Below the pieces are notes generated by a model. The model did no database searches. It saw only the letters and a program-made list of their open reading frames with translations, and was not told the origin of the DNA. The position numbers and the translations under genes are program-made. This document shows positions 63,169 to 64,000 of a stretch of DNA of 64,000 nt, in pieces; positions within the stretch are counted from its first letter, which is position 1; each line of letters begins with the position of its first letter. Source of the DNA: Prevotella sp. (GTDB lineage Bacteria; Bacteroidota; Bacteroidia; Bacteroidales; Bacteroidaceae); contig JAFYYV010000036.1 of the NCBI GenBank assembly GCA_017557405.1, positions 1 through 64,000 of the forward strand, written 5' to 3'.

Positions 63169-64000
63169 ATGAATTACGGACAATTCTTAAATATGATTCC
63201 AGAGGCAACCCTCGTTGCCATTCTGATAATCTTGTTCTTCGCCGACTTTGCACTGAACAAGAGTGAGAAGAAGCATCCTGTGCTGCGTTGTCTCACCCAC
63301 ACGCTGTTGCTCCTCCAACTCATTCCCTGTGCCCTTGCATCTCCTGCCGAGGTGTTTGGAGGCATCTATGTCTCCACAGCTGCAGCCAATGCCATGAAGC
63401 TCATCCTCACGGGTGGTACACTCATCGTGGCCATCATGGCACAGAAATGGATTGAGAGCAATGAGGTGACACGTCGCTATGAGGGTGAATTCTACATGCT
63501 CCTCGTCTCCACGTTGCTGGGCATGTATGTGATGACCTCCTCAGGCCACTTCCTCATGTTCTTCCTTGGTCTCGAAATGGCTTCTGTTCCCATGGCTTGC
63601 CTGGTGGCAATGGACAAGTGGAAGAAAGACTCTGCCGAGGCTGGAGCCAAGTACATCCTCACAGCCACCTTCTCGTCTGCCATCATGCTCTATGGCATCT
63701 CCTTCATCTATGGTGCCTGCGGGACACTCTACTTCAATGATGCCGCAGCCAAGATGAGTGAGCTCGTCGGTGCCAGCTACTACACACCTGTGTTCCTCAT
63801 CGTAGGACTGGTGTTCTTCTTCGCAGGACTTGGATTCAAGCTCTCCCTGGTGCCTTTCCACTTCTGGACAGCCGACACCTATCAGGGAGCACCCACGCCT
63901 GTCACAGGTTATCTGAGTGTCATCTCCAAGGGTGCTGCAGCCTTTGCACTCTGCACCATCCTCATGAAGGTCTTCGGTGCTGTGGTCGATTACTGGGAGC
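63169..64000 (+). CDS. nuoN: NADH-quinone oxidoreductase subunit N, partial
   Basis: The first 277 codons are present; the gene runs off the right edge. LLVSTLLGMYVMTSSGHFLM, FLGLEMASVPMACLVA and FKLSLVPFHFWTADTYQGAP are the NuoN antiporter-like signatures. The start MNYGQFLNMIPEATLV is at ATG 63169. Confidence 0.93.
   Translation, partial: MNYGQFLNMIPEATLVAILIILFFADFALNKSEKKHPVLRCLTHTLLLLQLIPCALASPAEVFGGIYVSTAAANAMKLILTGGTLIVAIMAQKWIESNEVTRRYEGEFYMLLVSTLLGMYVMTSSGHFLMFFLGLEMASVPMACLVAMDKWKKDSAEAGAKYILTATFSSAIMLYGISFIYGACGTLYFNDAAAKMSELVGASYYTPVFLIVGLVFFFAGLGFKLSLVPFHFWTADTYQGAPTPVTGYLSVISKGAAAFALCTILMKVFGAVVDYWE

Noticed and set aside
54005..64000. Incomplete or degraded complex I because nuoE, nuoF and nuoG are missing
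   Set aside because: Bacteroidetes commonly have this reduced gene set with a CD fusion, and all genes present are intact.

Overview
The window reads as a Bacteroidales chromosome, most like the Prevotella group. The evidence is promoters of the Bacteroidetes type (TTTG, about 19-20 nt, TAnnTTTGC), few Shine-Dalgarno sites, an 11-subunit-type nuo operon with a nuoCD fusion and no nuoEFG, and plant-polysaccharide genes for xylan and mannan. Species cannot be fixed from the sequence alone.

Positions 1 to about 22,190 look like the right end of an integrated element, probably a prophage. It holds a tyrosine recombinase of the IntDOT type next to a tRNA-Ser(CGA) gene, a small DUF5681-like gene, and three collinear minus-strand genes. 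Those three are a 180-aa Gly/Ala-rich protein that resembles podovirus internal virion proteins in architecture, a 418-aa helical protein, and one uninterrupted reading frame of more than 6,066 codons that runs off the left edge. I read the giant frame as a polyvalent protein. In order it has a glycine-rich amphipathic N-terminal region, an inorganic-pyrophosphatase-like domain, a zeta-toxin-like P-loop kinase, an N6-adenine methyltransferase with an NIPF motif, a helicase, an HEFGH zincin-type site and a long C-terminal region. A GC-rich repeat is scattered in frame through the linkers of the giant gene and the 418-aa gene, always encoding TPQAPLLRG-type peptides. I see no copy in the 42 kb of host DNA to the right.

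Positions 22,190 to 34,500 hold housekeeping genes: tRNA-Ser, an IMPACT/YigZ protein, a DUF1015 protein, TerC, rpsF-rpsR-rplI, fabD with a cytoplasmic GH13 and an AlaX-like editing protein, then HU, a 29-aa mS38-like protein and rng, followed by mltG and a HAD phosphatase. Five 22-bp tandem repeats lie upstream of fabD.

Positions 34,500 to 42,900 hold a six-gene minus-strand operon (TolC, MacA, MacB ATPase, MacB permease, LytS-type kinase, LytTR regulator), riboflavin synthase, a 64-aa ORF with a strong Shine-Dalgarno, and a lipoprotein/two-TM protein pair.

Positions 42,900 to 53,900 are saccharolytic. GH43 and GH67 act on glucuronoxylan, and GH5 follows after a repeat-rich gap. GH26 lies divergent to a GH130-GPH transporter-AGE epimerase operon, which matches the known mannobiose route: epimerise to mannosylglucose, then phosphorolyse.

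Positions 54,000 to 64,000 carry nuoA-B-CD-H-I-J-K-L-M and partial nuoN. A four-helix-bundle (23S rRNA IVP family) gene sits between nuoM and nuoN, flanked by AT-rich inverted sequence.
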